In this document: positions 1 to 9,790 of the stretch, in pieces | Layout: each line of letters begins with the position of its first letter | Numbering within the stretch: position 1 is the stretch's first letter | Source: Rahnella bruchi | GTDB taxonomy: Bacteria > Pseudomonadota > Gammaproteobacteria > Enterobacterales > Enterobacteriaceae | Length of the DNA: 64,000 bases | Direction of reading: 5' to 3' | Assembly (NCBI RefSeq): GCF_003614975.1 | Contig: NZ_QZWI01000003.1 | Coordinates: 496,001-560,000, forward strand | The notes under the pieces: model-generated | Database searches by the model: none | Seen by the model: the letters and a program-made list of their open reading frames with translations, nothing else | What the model was told of the DNA's origin: nothing | Made by a program: the position numbers and the translations under genes

Positions 1-814
1 TCTGCAATTCAGGGTATAAACGTTCAATCAGCGCCACACACTCTTCCCAGCTGTGAATATCTTCCGCCAGCGTGCGTTCCACACCGACAGATTTGCGCAG
101 GCGTTCGGGAGAAATTTCACGTTCGTCGATACCCTGACAGCGTTCCCACAGCACGCGGCCAAACTTACCGAATCCCTTGAGCAGTTTAGCCAGATCGTAA
201 CGCTGCACATCGCCGCAGGTGATCAGCCCGTGCTCCTGCAAACGCTGGGCAGTGACTTTACCCACGCCGGGGATTTTACTCAGCGGAAGATCCTGCAAAA
301 ATGCGTCGACCTTATCCGGCGTGATCACAAACTGGCCGTTGGGTTTATTCAGATCAGAGGCGATTTTTGCCAGGAATTTAATCGGCGCAATCCCCGCAGA
401 AGCGGTCAGATTGATTTCATCGAAAATGGCCTGACGGATCTCCGCCGCGATTAACGTGGCTGAACCGTTGCACTGCGTGGCCTCGGAAACATCCAGATAA
501 GCTTCGTCGAGTGACAGCGGCTCGATCAATGGCGTATAACGCGCGAAGATTTCGCGAATGTGGTTTGAAGCTTCTTTGTAAGCCTCCATCCTGCCGGGAA
601 TGACTTTCAGATGCGGGCACAGTTTGAGGGCCATTCCGGTGGGCATAGCGCTGTGAACACCGAATTTGCGGGCGGGATAATTGGCGGTACTGATGACACC
701 ACGACGGTCACGACTGCCGCCAATGGCAATAGGAATGTCACGCAGGGAAGGATCATCGCGCATCTCGACGGCGGCGAAAAAGCAGTCCATATCCACGTGA
801 ATGATTTTACGCAT
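1..814 (-). CDS. dinB: DNA polymerase IV (partial, C-terminus off window)
   Basis: Y-family translesion polymerase of the SOS response. The gene runs off the left edge: about 271 N-terminal codons are present and the family is about 350 residues, so the little-finger domain is incomplete. The start at 814 gives the [18 protein letters not shown]-terminus, with catalytic Asp8 in MDCFF. The palm motif SLDEAYLD, with its Asp-Glu pair, follows near residue 103, and a helix-hairpin-helix-like segment ([14 protein letters not shown]) lies near residue 180. A LexA box sits 15 bp upstream of the start, so SOS control is expected. No frameshift is seen in the visible part. Confidence 0.97.
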   Translation of the reverse strand, partial: MRKIIHVDMDCFFAAVEMRDDPSLRDIPIAIGGSRDRRGVISTANYPARKFGVHSAMPTGMALKLCPHLKVIPGRMEAYKEASNHIREIFARYTPLIEPLSLDEAYLDVSEATQCNGSATLIAAEIRQAIFDEINLTASAGIAPIKFLAKIASDLNKPNGQFVITPDKVDAFLQDLPLSKIPGVGKVTAQRLQEHGLITCGDVQRYDLAKLLKGFGKFGRVLWERCQGIDEREISPERLRKSVGVERTLAEDIHSWEECVALIERLYPELQ

Positions 815-828
815 AGCCCTCCCTCAAT

Positions 829-848
829 GACTGTATAAGTATACAGTT
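829..848 (-). promoter_or_regulatory. LexA (SOS) operator of dinB
   Basis: The core CTGTATAAGTATACAG at 831-846 matches the Enterobacterales consensus CTG-TA(N)-CAG as a 16-bp inverted repeat. It lies just upstream of the dinB start, where LexA would cover the promoter. The divergent dpaA start is 250 bp away, so control of dpaA is less likely. Confidence 0.93.
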
Positions 849-1095
849 GAATGGCGTAATTTCAAACACAGAAAATATCGGTTAATTTCGCTTAATTAAT
901 CACCAGGAATGGCATTGGAATAGTTTTACAATTCAAAGCCACAGAAATGATTATTTGGTGATTGCTAAAAAATTAATCAGTATTAATATGGCATCGTTTC
1001 AGACAGGCAGTACATAAGAAGAAAATCAGTGGCGGTCCTACAGGCAGTTCAGCTGTAGACAAAATAATCAGAAATATTACCAATCAGGATTTAGA

Positions 1096-1821
1096 ATGAT
1101 CAGAATCGCGCTGTTTCTTGCGATGCTCCTCAGTTTGCCTTTATTTACAGCAAATTACGCCGTGGCCAGCGACGCTGTCCCGGTAAACGCAGCACTTAAA
1201 AAACAACTATTAGGTGCCCCCGTTTATATCCAGATTTTCAAACAAGAACGTAAACTCGAATTGTATGCTCAGCTCGACGGCGAATTTCGTCTGATCGGCA
1301 GCTATGGTATCTGCGATTTTTCCGGCGGTTTGGGAAATAAACGTCGTGAAGGCGATTTTAAAAGCCCGGAAGGTTTCTATAACGTGGATATTCACCACCT
1401 GAAACCCGACAGTCGTTTTTACCGCGCCATTAACATCGGCTTCCCGAATGCTTACGACATCTCGCAGGGTTATTCAGGTAAGTATCTGATGATCCACGGT
1501 AACTGTAAGTCTATCGGTTGCTATGCGATGACCGACGGTTATATGGACGAAATCTTTACCTATGTGCAGGCCGCGTTCCAGTTCGGGCAGCGTAATCTGC
1601 AAATCAGTATTTATCCATTCAAAATGACCGATGCCAACATGAAGGCGCATAAAAACTCAAGCTACTTCGGCTTCTGGAGCCAGTTGCAGCCGGGATATGC
1701 GTACTTTGAGAAACACCATCAGCCACCGAATGTCGTGGTGAGTGATGGTAAATATGAAGTGTTGCAGCCGTTGTCCAATACCCCGCTGTCTTCACAGCTG
1801 GCGTTCGCCCCGATGAAATAA
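1096..1821 (+). CDS. dpaA: L,D-transpeptidase-family murein amidase DpaA (YafK/LdtF)
   Basis: YkuD-fold protein of the E. coli YafK/DpaA/LdtF family, which detaches Braun lipoprotein from peptidoglycan. It has 241 residues, close to the family's 246. Residues 1-24 form a Sec signal peptide ending near AVA-S. The YkuD signature [12 protein letters not shown] spans residues 134-145 and contains the putative catalytic His134 and Cys142. The start is preceded by AGGATTTAG. Its 3' end overlaps the convergent yafJ by 30 bp. The family assignment is firm; the exact activity follows from the E. coli protein. Confidence 0.92.
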   Translation: MIRIALFLAMLLSLPLFTANYAVASDAVPVNAALKKQLLGAPVYIQIFKQERKLELYAQLDGEFRLIGSYGICDFSGGLGNKRREGDFKSPEGFYNVDIHHLKPDSRFYRAINIGFPNAYDISQGYSGKYLMIHGNCKSIGCYAMTDGYMDEIFTYVQAAFQFGQRNLQISIYPFKMTDANMKAHKNSSYFGFWSQLQPGYAYFEKHHQPPNVVVSDGKYEVLQPLSNTPLSSQLAFAPMK

Positions 1822-2559
1822 TGCGAACTCACCTGGGGCAATCTTGTTCCAGGTTTCGTTTGCTGTCAGCGGTTGCGTGGCAATCACGGTGACGACATCA
1901 TTGGGTGTCGTCTGCTGCTGAAAATCAATTTCCACATCCTGATCCAACAATGTTGCCTTGCCGAAAGGCGCCCGACGGGTGATCCAGTGTAAATTCGTCG
2001 AGCAATAAGCCATCACAAAATTCCCGTCCGACAGCAGCATGTTAAACACCCCTTTCTGCCGTAACTCATCCGCCAGTGACGCGATATAGCGAAATACCGG
2101 TGGCCAGCTGGAGGGCCGGCGCGGATAACGTTGCGTGAGTTTATGCAGCAACCAGCAAAATGCGTACTCGCTGTCAGTCTGACCGACCGGGCGCAGGGTG
2201 CCGGTATCCAGCTGGCGATAGCCGCGAAGCTGACCGTTGTGCGCGTAAGTCCAGTTGCGTCCCCACAGTTCGCGGGTAAACGGATGGGTATTTTCCAGCG
2301 CCACTTCGCCACGGTTTGCCTGACGAATATGGGAAATCACCGCGCAGGACTTAATCGGGTATTCCTGAACAAGGCGGGCAATGGGCGAATTAAAACTTGG
2401 CGTCGGATCTTTAAAAGTGCGACAGCCATTCCCTTCATAAAAGGTAATGCCCCAGCCGTCTTTATGCGGGCCAGTCCCGCCACCGCGCTGAACTAATCCG
2501 CTGAAACTGAAACAAATATCAGTAGGAACGTTAGCGCTCATCCCGAGCAATTCGCACAT
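1792..2559 (-). CDS. yafJ: Class II glutamine amidotransferase-like protein YafJ
   Basis: Ntn-type glutaminase-domain protein very similar to E. coli YafJ (255 residues). The ATG at 2559 is chosen over the in-frame GTG one codon upstream because it gives Met-Cys-Glu-Leu-Leu: removal of Met exposes Cys2 as the N-terminal nucleophile. A GGAGG ribosome site lies just upstream. The body contains the class II motifs [10 protein letters not shown] and YAHNGQL. No synthase domain is attached, so the ammonia acceptor is unknown. Its last 30 bp overlap the convergent dpaA. Confidence 0.93.
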   Translation of the reverse strand: MCELLGMSANVPTDICFSFSGLVQRGGGTGPHKDGWGITFYEGNGCRTFKDPTPSFNSPIARLVQEYPIKSCAVISHIRQANRGEVALENTHPFTRELWGRNWTYAHNGQLRGYRQLDTGTLRPVGQTDSEYAFCWLLHKLTQRYPRRPSSWPPVFRYIASLADELRQKGVFNMLLSDGNFVMAYCSTNLHWITRRAPFGKATLLDQDVEIDFQQQTTPNDVVTVIATQPLTANETWNKIAPGEFALFHRGERQL

Positions 2560-2588
2560 CACCAGCCTCCTTTAATTATTCTAATAAT

Positions 2589-2697
2589 GCGCTGCGCTAA
2601 GGTAAGACAAGGCGGAATCTGGCGAAGAAGCGGAGTTTACACAGAGTAAATGAGCATTCTGAGCCAGATTTCAACGCCGTATTACCAACGTGCGGCG
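2589..2697. repeat. Imperfect palindromic intergenic repeat
   Basis: About 110 bp of dyad-rich DNA fill the space between gmhA and yafJ. AATCTGGC at 2616-2623 is mirrored by GCCAGATT at 2663-2670, flanked by GGCG and CGCC. An inner TTTAC/GTAAA pair lies at the centre and a looser match between the ends (TAAGGTAA / ATTACC) outside. The structure suggests a MITE-like or REP-like element. No second copy was noticed in the window, and family membership is unproven. Confidence 0.55.
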
Positions 2698-2699
2698 AA

Positions 2700-3278
2700 T
2701 TATTTCGCCATTTCTTTTTCGATTAAGAGAATCAGGATATGAATCACTTTGATATGGATTTCCTGCACGCGGTCTGCGAAACCAAAGTGCGGAACGCGGA
2801 TTTCCACGTCGGCTGAGCCGTCCATTTTGCCGCCGTCTTTACCGGTCAGGGTAATGACTTTCATGCCTTTGGCACGCGCAGCTTCGATAGCCTTGATCAC
2901 GTTACCGGAATTACCGGACGTGGAGATGCCCAGCAGAACGTCGCCTTTCTGGCCAACGGCTTCCAGATAGCGGGAGAAAATGTACTCATAACCGAAATCG
3001 TTGCCGACGCAGGAGATGTGGCTGACGTCAGAAATGGCAATCGCCGGATAGCCCGGACGGTTTTCGCGGTAACGGCCGGTCAGCTCTTCGGCGAAATGCA
3101 TGGCGTCACAGTGTGAACCGCCGTTGCCGCAGGAAATGACTTTCCCACCCGCTTTGAATGAATCAGCCAGAAGCACAGCTGCACGTTGAATAGACTCAAT
3201 ATTTGCCGGATCGCTGATGAATTTATTCAGCGTATCAGCAGCTTCGTTCAGTTCAGTACGGATAATATCCTGGTACAT
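2700..3278 (-). CDS. gmhA: D-sedoheptulose 7-phosphate isomerase
   Basis: First step of ADP-heptose synthesis for the LPS inner core: sedoheptulose 7-phosphate to D-glycero-D-manno-heptose 7-phosphate, in the cytosol. The 192-residue SIS-domain protein closely matches E. coli GmhA (LpcA). Visible landmarks are [22 protein letters not shown] and the phosphate-binding [10 protein letters not shown]. The start at 3278 ([10 protein letters not shown]), preceded by AAAGAGG, is preferred over an upstream in-frame ATG that would add seven residues. It is divergent from fadE, as in E. coli. Confidence 0.97.
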   Translation of the reverse strand: MYQDIIRTELNEAADTLNKFISDPANIESIQRAAVLLADSFKAGGKVISCGNGGSHCDAMHFAEELTGRYRENRPGYPAIAISDVSHISCVGNDFGYEYIFSRYLEAVGQKGDVLLGISTSGNSGNVIKAIEAARAKGMKVITLTGKDGGKMDGSADVEIRVPHFGFADRVQEIHIKVIHILILLIEKEMAK

Positions 3279-3512
3279 AGCAGCCTCTTTTATATCCATT
3301 TGCAGCCGGTTTTAACACGGCCGATAGCAATAAAACGTTCCGTTGTGCAGTTTAACGGAAAGCCGAAACAGCGAGAAGCCATGAAGCGGTAATGATTCCG
3401 ATAGTTTGGATTTTTGACGCTTCGTGCGACCGGTTTGTGAGCTGTGTTGTAATTAGTATGTAAACACATTGATAAAGAAATGAGCATGGACTAAAACCAT
3501 TGTATCCCTACA

Positions 3513-3529
3513 ACAGGTCAGACCTCCTA
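3513..3529 (+). promoter_or_regulatory. FadR-type operator of fadE
   Basis: ACAGGTCAGACCTCCTA carries the FadR core GGTCNGACC. It lies 19 bp before the fadE start, in the leader or promoter. FadR represses beta-oxidation genes and is released by long-chain acyl-CoA. The site is visible in sequence; binding is inferred. Confidence 0.75.
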
Positions 3530-3547
3530 CTACTCAGGAGCTTTACT

Positions 3548-6016
3548 ATGATGGTTCTTAGCATTGTTGCATTTGTCGTGATCCTTGGTGTGTTGTTCTA
3601 CCACAAGGTCAATCTTGCCCTCAGCAGCCTGATTTTACTGGCGTTTACTGCTGCCATGGGTGCCATTCATCTGTGGACGCTGTGGCTGTTACTGCCGCTG
3701 GCGATCATATTACTGCCATTCAATGTGCCCGCCCTGCGCCGCGCATTATTCTCTGCCCCTGCCCTTCGCACCTTCCGTAAAGTCATGCCCGCGATGTCGC
3801 GCACTGAAAAAGAAGCGATTGAAGCCGGGACTACCTGGTGGGAAGGCGATCTGTTTGGCGGTAAGCCGGACTGGAAAAAATTGCAGGATTATCCTGAACA
3901 ACGCCTGACCGAAGAAGAGCAGCGTTTTATCGATGGTCCGGTGGAAGAAGCCTGCCGCATGGCGAATGACTTCCAGATAACCCATGAGCTGGCAGACTTG
4001 CCGCCGGAGCTGTGGGCGTATCTGAAAGAGCATCGCTTCTTCGCGATGATCATTAAGAAAGAGTATGGCGGCCTGGAATTCTCCGCTTATGCTCAGGCAC
4101 GTGTGCTGCAAAAACTGGCCGGGGTATCTGGTATTCTGGCGATCACCGTCGGCGTGCCAAACTCCCTCGGTCCGGGCGAACTGCTGCAACATTACGGTAC
4201 TGAAGAACAGAAAGATCACTATCTGCCGCGTCTGGCCGAAGGTCTGGAAATTCCTTGTTTTGCCCTGACCAGCCCGGAAGCGGGTTCTGATGCCGGCGCG
4301 ATCCCTGACTTTGGTATTGTGTGTAAAGGTCAGTGGCAGGGCAAAGAAGTGCTCGGTATGCGTCTGACCTGGAACAAGCGCTACATCACGCTGGCCCCTA
4401 TCGCCACCGTGCTGGGACTGGCGTTTAAACTGAAAGACCCCGATCACCTGCTGGGCAATGAAACCGAACTGGGCATAACTTGTGCGCTGATCCCGACTGA
4501 TACCGCCGGTGTCGAAATCGGTCACCGTCACTTCCCGCTGAACGTGCCATTCCAGAACGGCCCGACGCGCGGCCACGATATTTTCGTGCCGATCGACTAC
4601 ATCATTGGCGGCCCGAAAATGGCCGGTCAGGGCTGGCGTATGCTGGTGGAATGTCTGTCCGTGGGACGTGGGATTACGCTGCCATCGAACTCAACGGGTA
4701 GCCTGAAATCTCTGGCGCTGGCGACCGGCGCATATGCTTATATCCGCCGTCAGTTCAAACTGCCTATCGGTAAAATGGAAGGCATCGAAGAGCCGCTGGC
4801 GCGTATTGCCGGTAACGCTTATGTGATGGACGCTGCCGCCACCCTGATTACTAACGGCATTATGCTCGGCGAAAAACCGGCTGTGTTGTCGGCTATCGTG
4901 AAATACCACTGTACTCACCGCGGCCAGCGCGCCGTGATGGATGCGATGGATATCACCGGGGGTAAAGGCATTATGCTTGGTACCAGCAACTTCGTGGCCC
5001 GTTCTTATCAGGGCGCGCCGATTGCCATCACCGTAGAAGGTGCCAACATTCTGACCCGCAGCATGATCATCTTCGGTCAGGGCGCTATCCGCTGCCATCC
5101 TTATGTTCTGCGTGAAATGGCCGCGGCGGAGAAAAACGATCTGGTTGATTTCGACCGTGCGCTCTTCGGGCATATCGGTCACGTCGGCAGCAACAAAATG
5201 CGCAGCTTCTGGCTGGGTCTGACTGGCGGGCGCACCAGCGATACGCCGGTTAATGATAAAACGGCCCGTTACTATCAGCACATCAACCGTCTGAGCGCTA
5301 ACCTGGCGCTGCTGTCGGATGTTTCGATGGGCGTGCTCGGCGGCAGTCTGAAACGTCGCGAACGTATTTCTGCTCGTCTCGGCGATATCCTCAGCCAGAT
5401 GTATCTGGCGACGGCCACGCTGAAACGTTATGACGAAGAAGGCTGTCACGAAGCGGATTTACCGCTGGTTCATTGGGGCGTGCAGGATTGTCTGCATCAG
5501 GCCGAAGTGGCTATCGACGATTTGCTGCGTAACTTCCCGAACCGTTTCGTGGCTGGCGTGATGCGTCTGGTGATTTTCCCGCTGGGCCTGTCTCACGCTG
5601 CACCGTCTGACCGTCTGGATCACGAATTGGCGCGGATTCTGCAGTTGCCATCCGCGACCCGCAGCCGCATTGGTCGCGGTCAGTATCTGGTACCCAGCGA
5701 GCACAACCCGGTCGGACTGCTGGAAGAAGCGTTGCAGGATATTCTGGCCGCTGAGCCGGTTCACAAACGTCTGTGCGAAGCGATGGGCAAAAAACTGCCA
5801 TTCACCCGTCTGGATATTCTGGCGCAAAAGGGTCTGGATGCCGGTCATCTGAGTGCTGATGATGCGCGTATCCTGAGCCGTGCGGAAGAAAGCCGTCTGC
5901 GTTCCATTAACGTTGATGAGTTCGAACCGGATGCCCTGGCCGCACAAAAACCAGAAGCGGAGAAAGACAGCGCAAAAAAGGATGAGGCGAAACCCCGCCA
6001 CACCGAAGCTGCCTGA
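3548..6016 (+). CDS. fadE: Acyl-CoA dehydrogenase
   Basis: First, FAD-dependent step of fatty acid beta-oxidation. The 822-residue protein is the long enterobacterial FadE type (E. coli 814). Residues 1-70 hold two or three membrane-associated hydrophobic helices. The acyl-CoA dehydrogenase core follows ([15 protein letters not shown] near 240, [11 protein letters not shown] near 335, [14 protein letters not shown] near 505), then a long C-terminal extension ending in a charged Lys/Glu tail. The ATG at 3548 has CAGGAG seven bases upstream; an in-frame TTG at 3500 lacks such a site. A FadR-like operator precedes it and a strong terminator follows. Confidence 0.97.
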   Translation: MMVLSIVAFVVILGVLFYHKVNLALSSLILLAFTAAMGAIHLWTLWLLLPLAIILLPFNVPALRRALFSAPALRTFRKVMPAMSRTEKEAIEAGTTWWEGDLFGGKPDWKKLQDYPEQRLTEEEQRFIDGPVEEACRMANDFQITHELADLPPELWAYLKEHRFFAMIIKKEYGGLEFSAYAQARVLQKLAGVSGILAITVGVPNSLGPGELLQHYGTEEQKDHYLPRLAEGLEIPCFALTSPEAGSDAGAIPDFGIVCKGQWQGKEVLGMRLTWNKRYITLAPIATVLGLAFKLKDPDHLLGNETELGITCALIPTDTAGVEIGHRHFPLNVPFQNGPTRGHDIFVPIDYIIGGPKMAGQGWRMLVECLSVGRGITLPSNSTGSLKSLALATGAYAYIRRQFKLPIGKMEGIEEPLARIAGNAYVMDAAATLITNGIMLGEKPAVLSAIVKYHCTHRGQRAVMDAMDITGGKGIMLGTSNFVARSYQGAPIAITVEGANILTRSMIIFGQGAIRCHPYVLREMAAAEKNDLVDFDRALFGHIGHVGSNKMRSFWLGLTGGRTSDTPVNDKTARYYQHINRLSANLALLSDVSMGVLGGSLKRRERISARLGDILSQMYLATATLKRYDEEGCHEADLPLVHWGVQDCLHQAEVAIDDLLRNFPNRFVAGVMRLVIFPLGLSHAAPSDRLDHELARILQLPSATRSRIGRGQYLVPSEHNPVGLLEEALQDILAAEPVHKRLCEAMGKKLPFTRLDILAQKGLDAGHLSADDARILSRAEESRLRSINVDEFEPDALAAQKPEAEKDSAKKDEAKPRHTEAA

Positions 6017-6033
6017 TTTAACCGTTAACCCAT

Positions 6034-6068
6034 AAAAAAGCCTGAGTGTTTACGCACTCAGGCTTTTT
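6034..6068. terminator. Rho-independent terminator after fadE
   Basis: AAAAAGCCTGAGTG and CACTCAGGCTTTTT pair across a 6-nt loop, with a T-run on both strands. It ends fadE and could also stop transcription arriving from the convergent porin gene. Confidence 0.93.
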
Positions 6069-6093
6069 GCTATTTGTGAAGACACATGCGTAT

Positions 6094-6217
6094 TACCCTA
6101 AATAGTTCGTGCTGCAAAAAGGCGGCAAGCTCAGGAATCCCCGGGAGCTTAGATAACTAAGCGACCGGGGTGAGTGAGTACAGCCAACGCATTTGCGGTG
6201 CGAAATATGACGGGTAA
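6094..6217. repeat. ERIC (IRU) element, near full length
   Basis: A 124-bp imperfect palindrome that begins TTACCCTAAATAGTTCG and ends AAATATGACGGGTAA. The centre carries the ERIC hallmarks: AATCCCCGGGAGCTTAGATA, then GACCGGGGTGAGTGAG and CAGCCAACGCA. Length agrees with the ~127-bp ERIC/IRU family. It directly abuts the stop codon of the porin gene (stop at 6218-6220), so it would form the 3' end of that mRNA. Confidence 0.93.
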
Positions 6218-7615
6218 TCAGAAGAAGTATTTGAAGCGAACGCGCCCGCCGTATCTCTTCTCGTTACTGTCGTCATCTGAGTAAGTTCTCTCACCATCAA
6301 GCATGGACACGTAGGCGCCGAGATAGACGTTGAAGTTCTTCATATCCATGACGTTTGGGATGAGGTAGCTGGCGTGGATGGTGTGAATATCGTAGCTACC
6401 CGGTTCATTAAACCAGTCGTCTTTGTAATCTGACGCGTGCAGGCCATCAATACTGAAATCTTCGATTTTGTTATGCGCGTAGATGTAGCCCAGTTCGAGA
6501 TTTTTCCACAGCACATTCGCTCCGACGGTAAAATCTTTTTCGTCTGTCGCGTCCATATATGCGGTGCTGAGGTTAGTCACAATGCCATTTTCCGGATCAG
6601 CTTTCTGCCCGTTCCAGGTCATGGTCATGCCATAACCATTACGTTTGGACTGATCTATGGTGTTACCCTGCGCATCTTTGTAGCCGTAAGCATTGTCGAC
6701 CACGTTGGTTTCCATTGCGGCGGCAACTGAATAGACATCCCCTTTCCAGGCAATAACCGGGCGCAGATAGGCAACGTTTTTATCTTGTTCCAGATGGTTA
6801 CCGTGATAATTGCTGTCGGCAAACAGTGAGGTACCGTCTTCAAGCAGGGTATTGAGCTCAAAGTACCAGTTGCCGATGTTTTTGTTCAGCAAGATGTTAC
6901 CGCCGCTGTTACTACGCCCGCGCCCTTCTTTCATCATGTAGACATATCCGTAACCGTCAGCGTACAAATCGTTGGCGGTATTACCAGAATATTCGATGAA
7001 GGTATCCTGATTGAGCGGGAACATATCGTAGGCTTCGAATCGCCCGACTTTCGCCATCCAGTCTTTTTCTTCACCGAAGAAGAAGGCCGCATCATCCACG
7101 CCCATAGAACCATTTAAGTTGGCGGTCGGCTGTACGGAGAAACCGGAAAACTGACCATTTTCATTACGGCGATAACCATCAAGTCCGATTAATAAACGGC
7201 CATTCACATCCCAGCGCTCATTGGTGCCAGGCTTCCAGTGTTTATTATCATCGGTGCGAATAGATGTTAATTGCCCGCTACGACTGGTTCCGTCGACGTT
7301 AAATTCTACATCACCGTATAATTTCAAATTATCAAAGCCATTCAGGGTTAAAACCTTGTCTTTCGATATTCCGTCAGTTTTCACTTCTACCGGTGCGGCT
7401 TGTTTCACACTGGCTATTTCCTGCTCGCGCTTCACATCCTGTTTTGTGAGTTGCTGAATTTGTTTCTCAGCCGATTCTGCGCGCGCTTCTGCCTGCTGAA
7501 GGCGCTGTTCCAGCAGTGCCATACGGGCTTCGAGACTGGCACTGGAACTTGCCGCCATCGCTGAACCAGACACAGCGATCCCCACTAATAAAGCCAGTGT
7601 TTTAATCTTTCTCAT
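6218..7615 (-). CDS. RafY-like glycoporin (carbohydrate outer-membrane porin)
   Basis: Predicted outer-membrane beta-barrel. Residues 1-21 are a signal peptide (KIKTLALLVGIAVSGSAMA). Next comes a heptad-rich coiled-coil segment of about 45 residues (LEARMALLEQRLQQAEARAES), as in sugar porins such as ScrY and RafY, then a barrel ending in Phe (FKYFF), the usual BAM signal. I assign it to the RafY-type family from this architecture; the substrate is unknown. The ATG at 7615 is preferred over a TTG at 7636. No sugar transporter or hydrolase gene is adjacent, so it stands alone between fadE and yehS. An ERIC repeat follows its stop codon. Confidence 0.72.
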   Translation of the reverse strand: MRKIKTLALLVGIAVSGSAMAASSSASLEARMALLEQRLQQAEARAESAEKQIQQLTKQDVKREQEIASVKQAAPVEVKTDGISKDKVLTLNGFDNLKLYGDVEFNVDGTSRSGQLTSIRTDDNKHWKPGTNERWDVNGRLLIGLDGYRRNENGQFSGFSVQPTANLNGSMGVDDAAFFFGEEKDWMAKVGRFEAYDMFPLNQDTFIEYSGNTANDLYADGYGYVYMMKEGRGRSNSGGNILLNKNIGNWYFELNTLLEDGTSLFADSNYHGNHLEQDKNVAYLRPVIAWKGDVYSVAAAMETNVVDNAYGYKDAQGNTIDQSKRNGYGMTMTWNGQKADPENGIVTNLSTAYMDATDEKDFTVGANVLWKNLELGYIYAHNKIEDFSIDGLHASDYKDDWFNEPGSYDIHTIHASYLIPNVMDMKNFNVYLGAYVSMLDGERTYSDDDSNEKRYGGRVRFKYFF

Positions 7616-7816
7616 AATTTCAGATGTCCTTCCCAATAGAAAACAAACCCGCCGTTATAAAATCAACGTCGTTGTTTTATTTTTTAAAAGAGTGCCCAGA
7701 GATTTCATAATGAGAAATGAAGATAGATTCATGCTTAATAAGCTGTCAAAAATAAACTGGGGAAACGTGAAGTAAAACTGTATTAACGAAATTTCATCCT
7801 TACAAAACTAATAAAC

Positions 7817-7852
7817 GTAAAACGGGGCGCTTTTGTTAAAAGCACCCCGCTT
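7817..7852 (-). terminator. Terminator-like hairpin after yehS
   Basis: Read on the minus strand, GCGGGGTGCTTTT pairs with AAAAGCGCCCCG (one mismatch), followed by TTTTACG. It is suitably placed about 60 bp past the yehS stop. The T-run is short. Confidence 0.65.
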
Positions 7853-7909
7853 ATTATTCATCTCAAATATATTGCGCTAAAAAATATTTATTCAGCGTAT
7901 GTTGAGGGT

Positions 7910-8380
7910 TCAACCCTTTTTGGGGCGAACTTTTGCTGTCAGACCTTTCAGGAAGTAACGCATCACCTGATCGCCGCAAGGACGGTAATTCTTGTGACCT
8001 TCTTTACGGAAGAACGCGCTCAGTTCACCTTCAGAGACTTTGAAGTCTGCCGCAGTGAGCACGGAAATCATGTCTTCGGTTTTCAGTTCAAACGCCACAC
8101 GCAGTTTTTTCAGCATGATGTTATTGGTCAGGCGCTTTTCCACTTCCGGTGCCGGGAAGCGATCGTCTTTGCCACGTTTGAAACTGATCAGGCCATTGAG
8201 GAAGTTCGCCATGACTTCGTCCGGCACTTCCATGTAGCCTTCTTCGTCTTCTTTTTTCAGGTAACGCGACATCACTTCAGGGCTGACAGGCGTACCGGTC
8301 GTTTTGAGGATCTCGATCAGCTGGCCTTCACTTAAATCCAACATGTAGCGCACGCTGCGCAAGACATGGTTATGCATCAT
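7910..8380 (-). CDS. yehS: DUF1456 protein YehS
   Basis: A 156-residue cytosolic protein made of two similar ~70-residue halves, each of which ends in a [RK]xCxD or FLNGLI-like motif. It has the same length and pattern as E. coli YehS: RYLKKEDEEGY in the first half, NNIMLKKLRVAFELKTEDM in the centre, HKNYRPCGDQVMRYFLKGL in the second. Function unknown. Two adjacent ATGs at 8380 and 8377 are possible starts, with AGGA ten bases upstream. It is probably monocistronic. Confidence 0.9.
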   Translation of the reverse strand: MMHNHVLRSVRYMLDLSEGQLIEILKTTGTPVSPEVMSRYLKKEDEEGYMEVPDEVMANFLNGLISFKRGKDDRFPAPEVEKRLTNNIMLKKLRVAFELKTEDMISVLTAADFKVSEGELSAFFRKEGHKNYRPCGDQVMRYFLKGLTAKVRPKKG

Positions 8381-8474
8381 AATTCTGTATTCCTGTTAAA
8401 AGTAAACCGAGGAAATGCCACCGGGTTTACCCCTACGCACCTCGAAGCCGGCATTATACAAGAATCTTACAGGA

Positions 8475-9674
8475 TTAGCTGAACTGACGGATCCGCGCAA
8501 TAAGTGACTCCACATCGGTGATTTGTTGTGCGGTCAGAATAAGTTTTTGTCCGAGGCTCAGCGCATGGCGCTGGCAATCGGCGCGCATCGCGGCATCTTT
8601 AATGGTATCGAGATCAGCCACATGCGCCAGCCCGATGGTCCGGCGGATCAACTCCGCACCGCAATAACCGACCGCATCGTGCCAGACTTCATGCAAGAAA
8701 GCCTCTGCATAACCCGGCTCCGCCAGCGTCGGATCCTGTGATTTATCCCGCGCCAGTTTCAGGAAACGTTCGGAGAAACTCAGCCACAGTTCACGCACAT
8801 CTTTCAGGCGCTGCTCGCGACCATCTGCCGCTTCCCGCACGCCGACCAATCCCGGCAGACCGCAGTAGTTAAGCAGCAAATTTCCCATCGCAGAACCCGG
8901 ATCAAATCCAACCGGACCGTAATAGCCAAATTCCGCATCGATGGCTTTCAGTTTTCCTTCGGCGACGAAAATCGAACCGCTGTGAATATCCCCGTGCAGC
9001 AAAGCTTCTGCTTTGCTCAGGAAACGGTGTTTCAGGGCAGCGACCGCCAGACGCAGCGGTTTGTCGGCACGCAGCGCGTCCACTTCCGGCTGCAATACGG
9101 CATCAAAATTATTACGTTCGTGATCCACATACGGATCGGTAAAGAACAAATCTTCAGTTATCTGACACAGTTCCGGATTGGTAAAACGTGAAACTTCGGC
9201 TTTTTTGGTCTGCGCGTTCTGGAAGAAATCCGAGGTATGGAAAAGGGTCTGCGCCAGATATTCACCCAGCTGAGCTGAAGCCTGCGGGTAGTATTTTCCC
9301 TGCACGAGCTCACTGCGCCAGATGTGATGATCTGACAAATCTTCCTGCACCATCACCGCCAGTTCGGCATCATGATGCAATACGGTGACGGTATGTTGCG
9401 GGCAGTACTGACCGTGGATGATCAGGGTTTCAGCTTCAATACGCGCTCGATCTAACGTCAGCGGCCAGGATTCCCCCACACAACGCACATAAGGCAGCGC
9501 CTGTTTGACAATCACCCGGCTTTTACCCGCAGTATCACGGATCTTAAATACCAGATTCAGGTTTCCATCACCGATTTCATCGGCCGTCACCAGGGATTGA
9601 GGATCTGCCACGCCGCCAAACTGACGGGCATATTCAACGGCATCTTTGGCGGTAAATGTGTAGTAGCGCGACAT
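8475..9674 (-). CDS. mtnK: 5-methylthioribose kinase
   Basis: Phosphorylates 5-methylthioribose to methylthioribose-1-phosphate in the methionine salvage pathway. At 399 residues it has the usual length. The aminoglycoside-phosphotransferase-like fold is shown by the catalytic loop [12 protein letters not shown] and the metal-binding [14 protein letters not shown] segment. It is divergent from mtnA with a shared 116-bp promoter region holding MetJ boxes. AGAGG precedes the ATG. Confidence 0.97.
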   Translation of the reverse strand: MSRYYTFTAKDAVEYARQFGGVADPQSLVTADEIGDGNLNLVFKIRDTAGKSRVIVKQALPYVRCVGESWPLTLDRARIEAETLIIHGQYCPQHTVTVLHHDAELAVMVQEDLSDHHIWRSELVQGKYYPQASAQLGEYLAQTLFHTSDFFQNAQTKKAEVSRFTNPELCQITEDLFFTDPYVDHERNNFDAVLQPEVDALRADKPLRLAVAALKHRFLSKAEALLHGDIHSGSIFVAEGKLKAIDAEFGYYGPVGFDPGSAMGNLLLNYCGLPGLVGVREAADGREQRLKDVRELWLSFSERFLKLARDKSQDPTLAEPGYAEAFLHEVWHDAVGYCGAELIRRTIGLAHVADLDTIKDAAMRADCQRHALSLGQKLILTAQQITDVESLIARIRQFS

Positions 9675-9705
9675 CCTGACCTCTCGAATTCTTTTTTAGC
9701 CTTTA

Positions 9706-9729
9706 AAGCGTTTAGACGTCTATACATCC
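9706..9729. promoter_or_regulatory. MetJ operator between mtnK and mtnA
   Basis: A perfect met box AGACGTCT sits at 9714-9721, flanked by weaker 8-bp boxes AAGCGTTT (9706-9713) and ATACATCC (9722-9729). Tandem 8-bp boxes are how MetJ with S-adenosylmethionine binds. Placement between divergent salvage genes implies methionine-responsive repression of both. Confidence 0.85.
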
Positions 9730-9790
9730 GTTCAGCATGTTGGCAGAATAAGTGACCAGATGCAACCGGGCAACAAGGATTTAACCAATA

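Noticed and set aside
3746-5449. Long open frames antisense to fadE (276 and 252 codons)
   Set aside because: fadE is a clear, conserved gene in the other strand; these frames have no family resemblance and arise from its codon bias.
9675-9790. SAM riboswitch in the mtnK-mtnA gap
   Set aside because: The gap is only 116 bp and shows MetJ boxes but no riboswitch-like helices or attached terminator.
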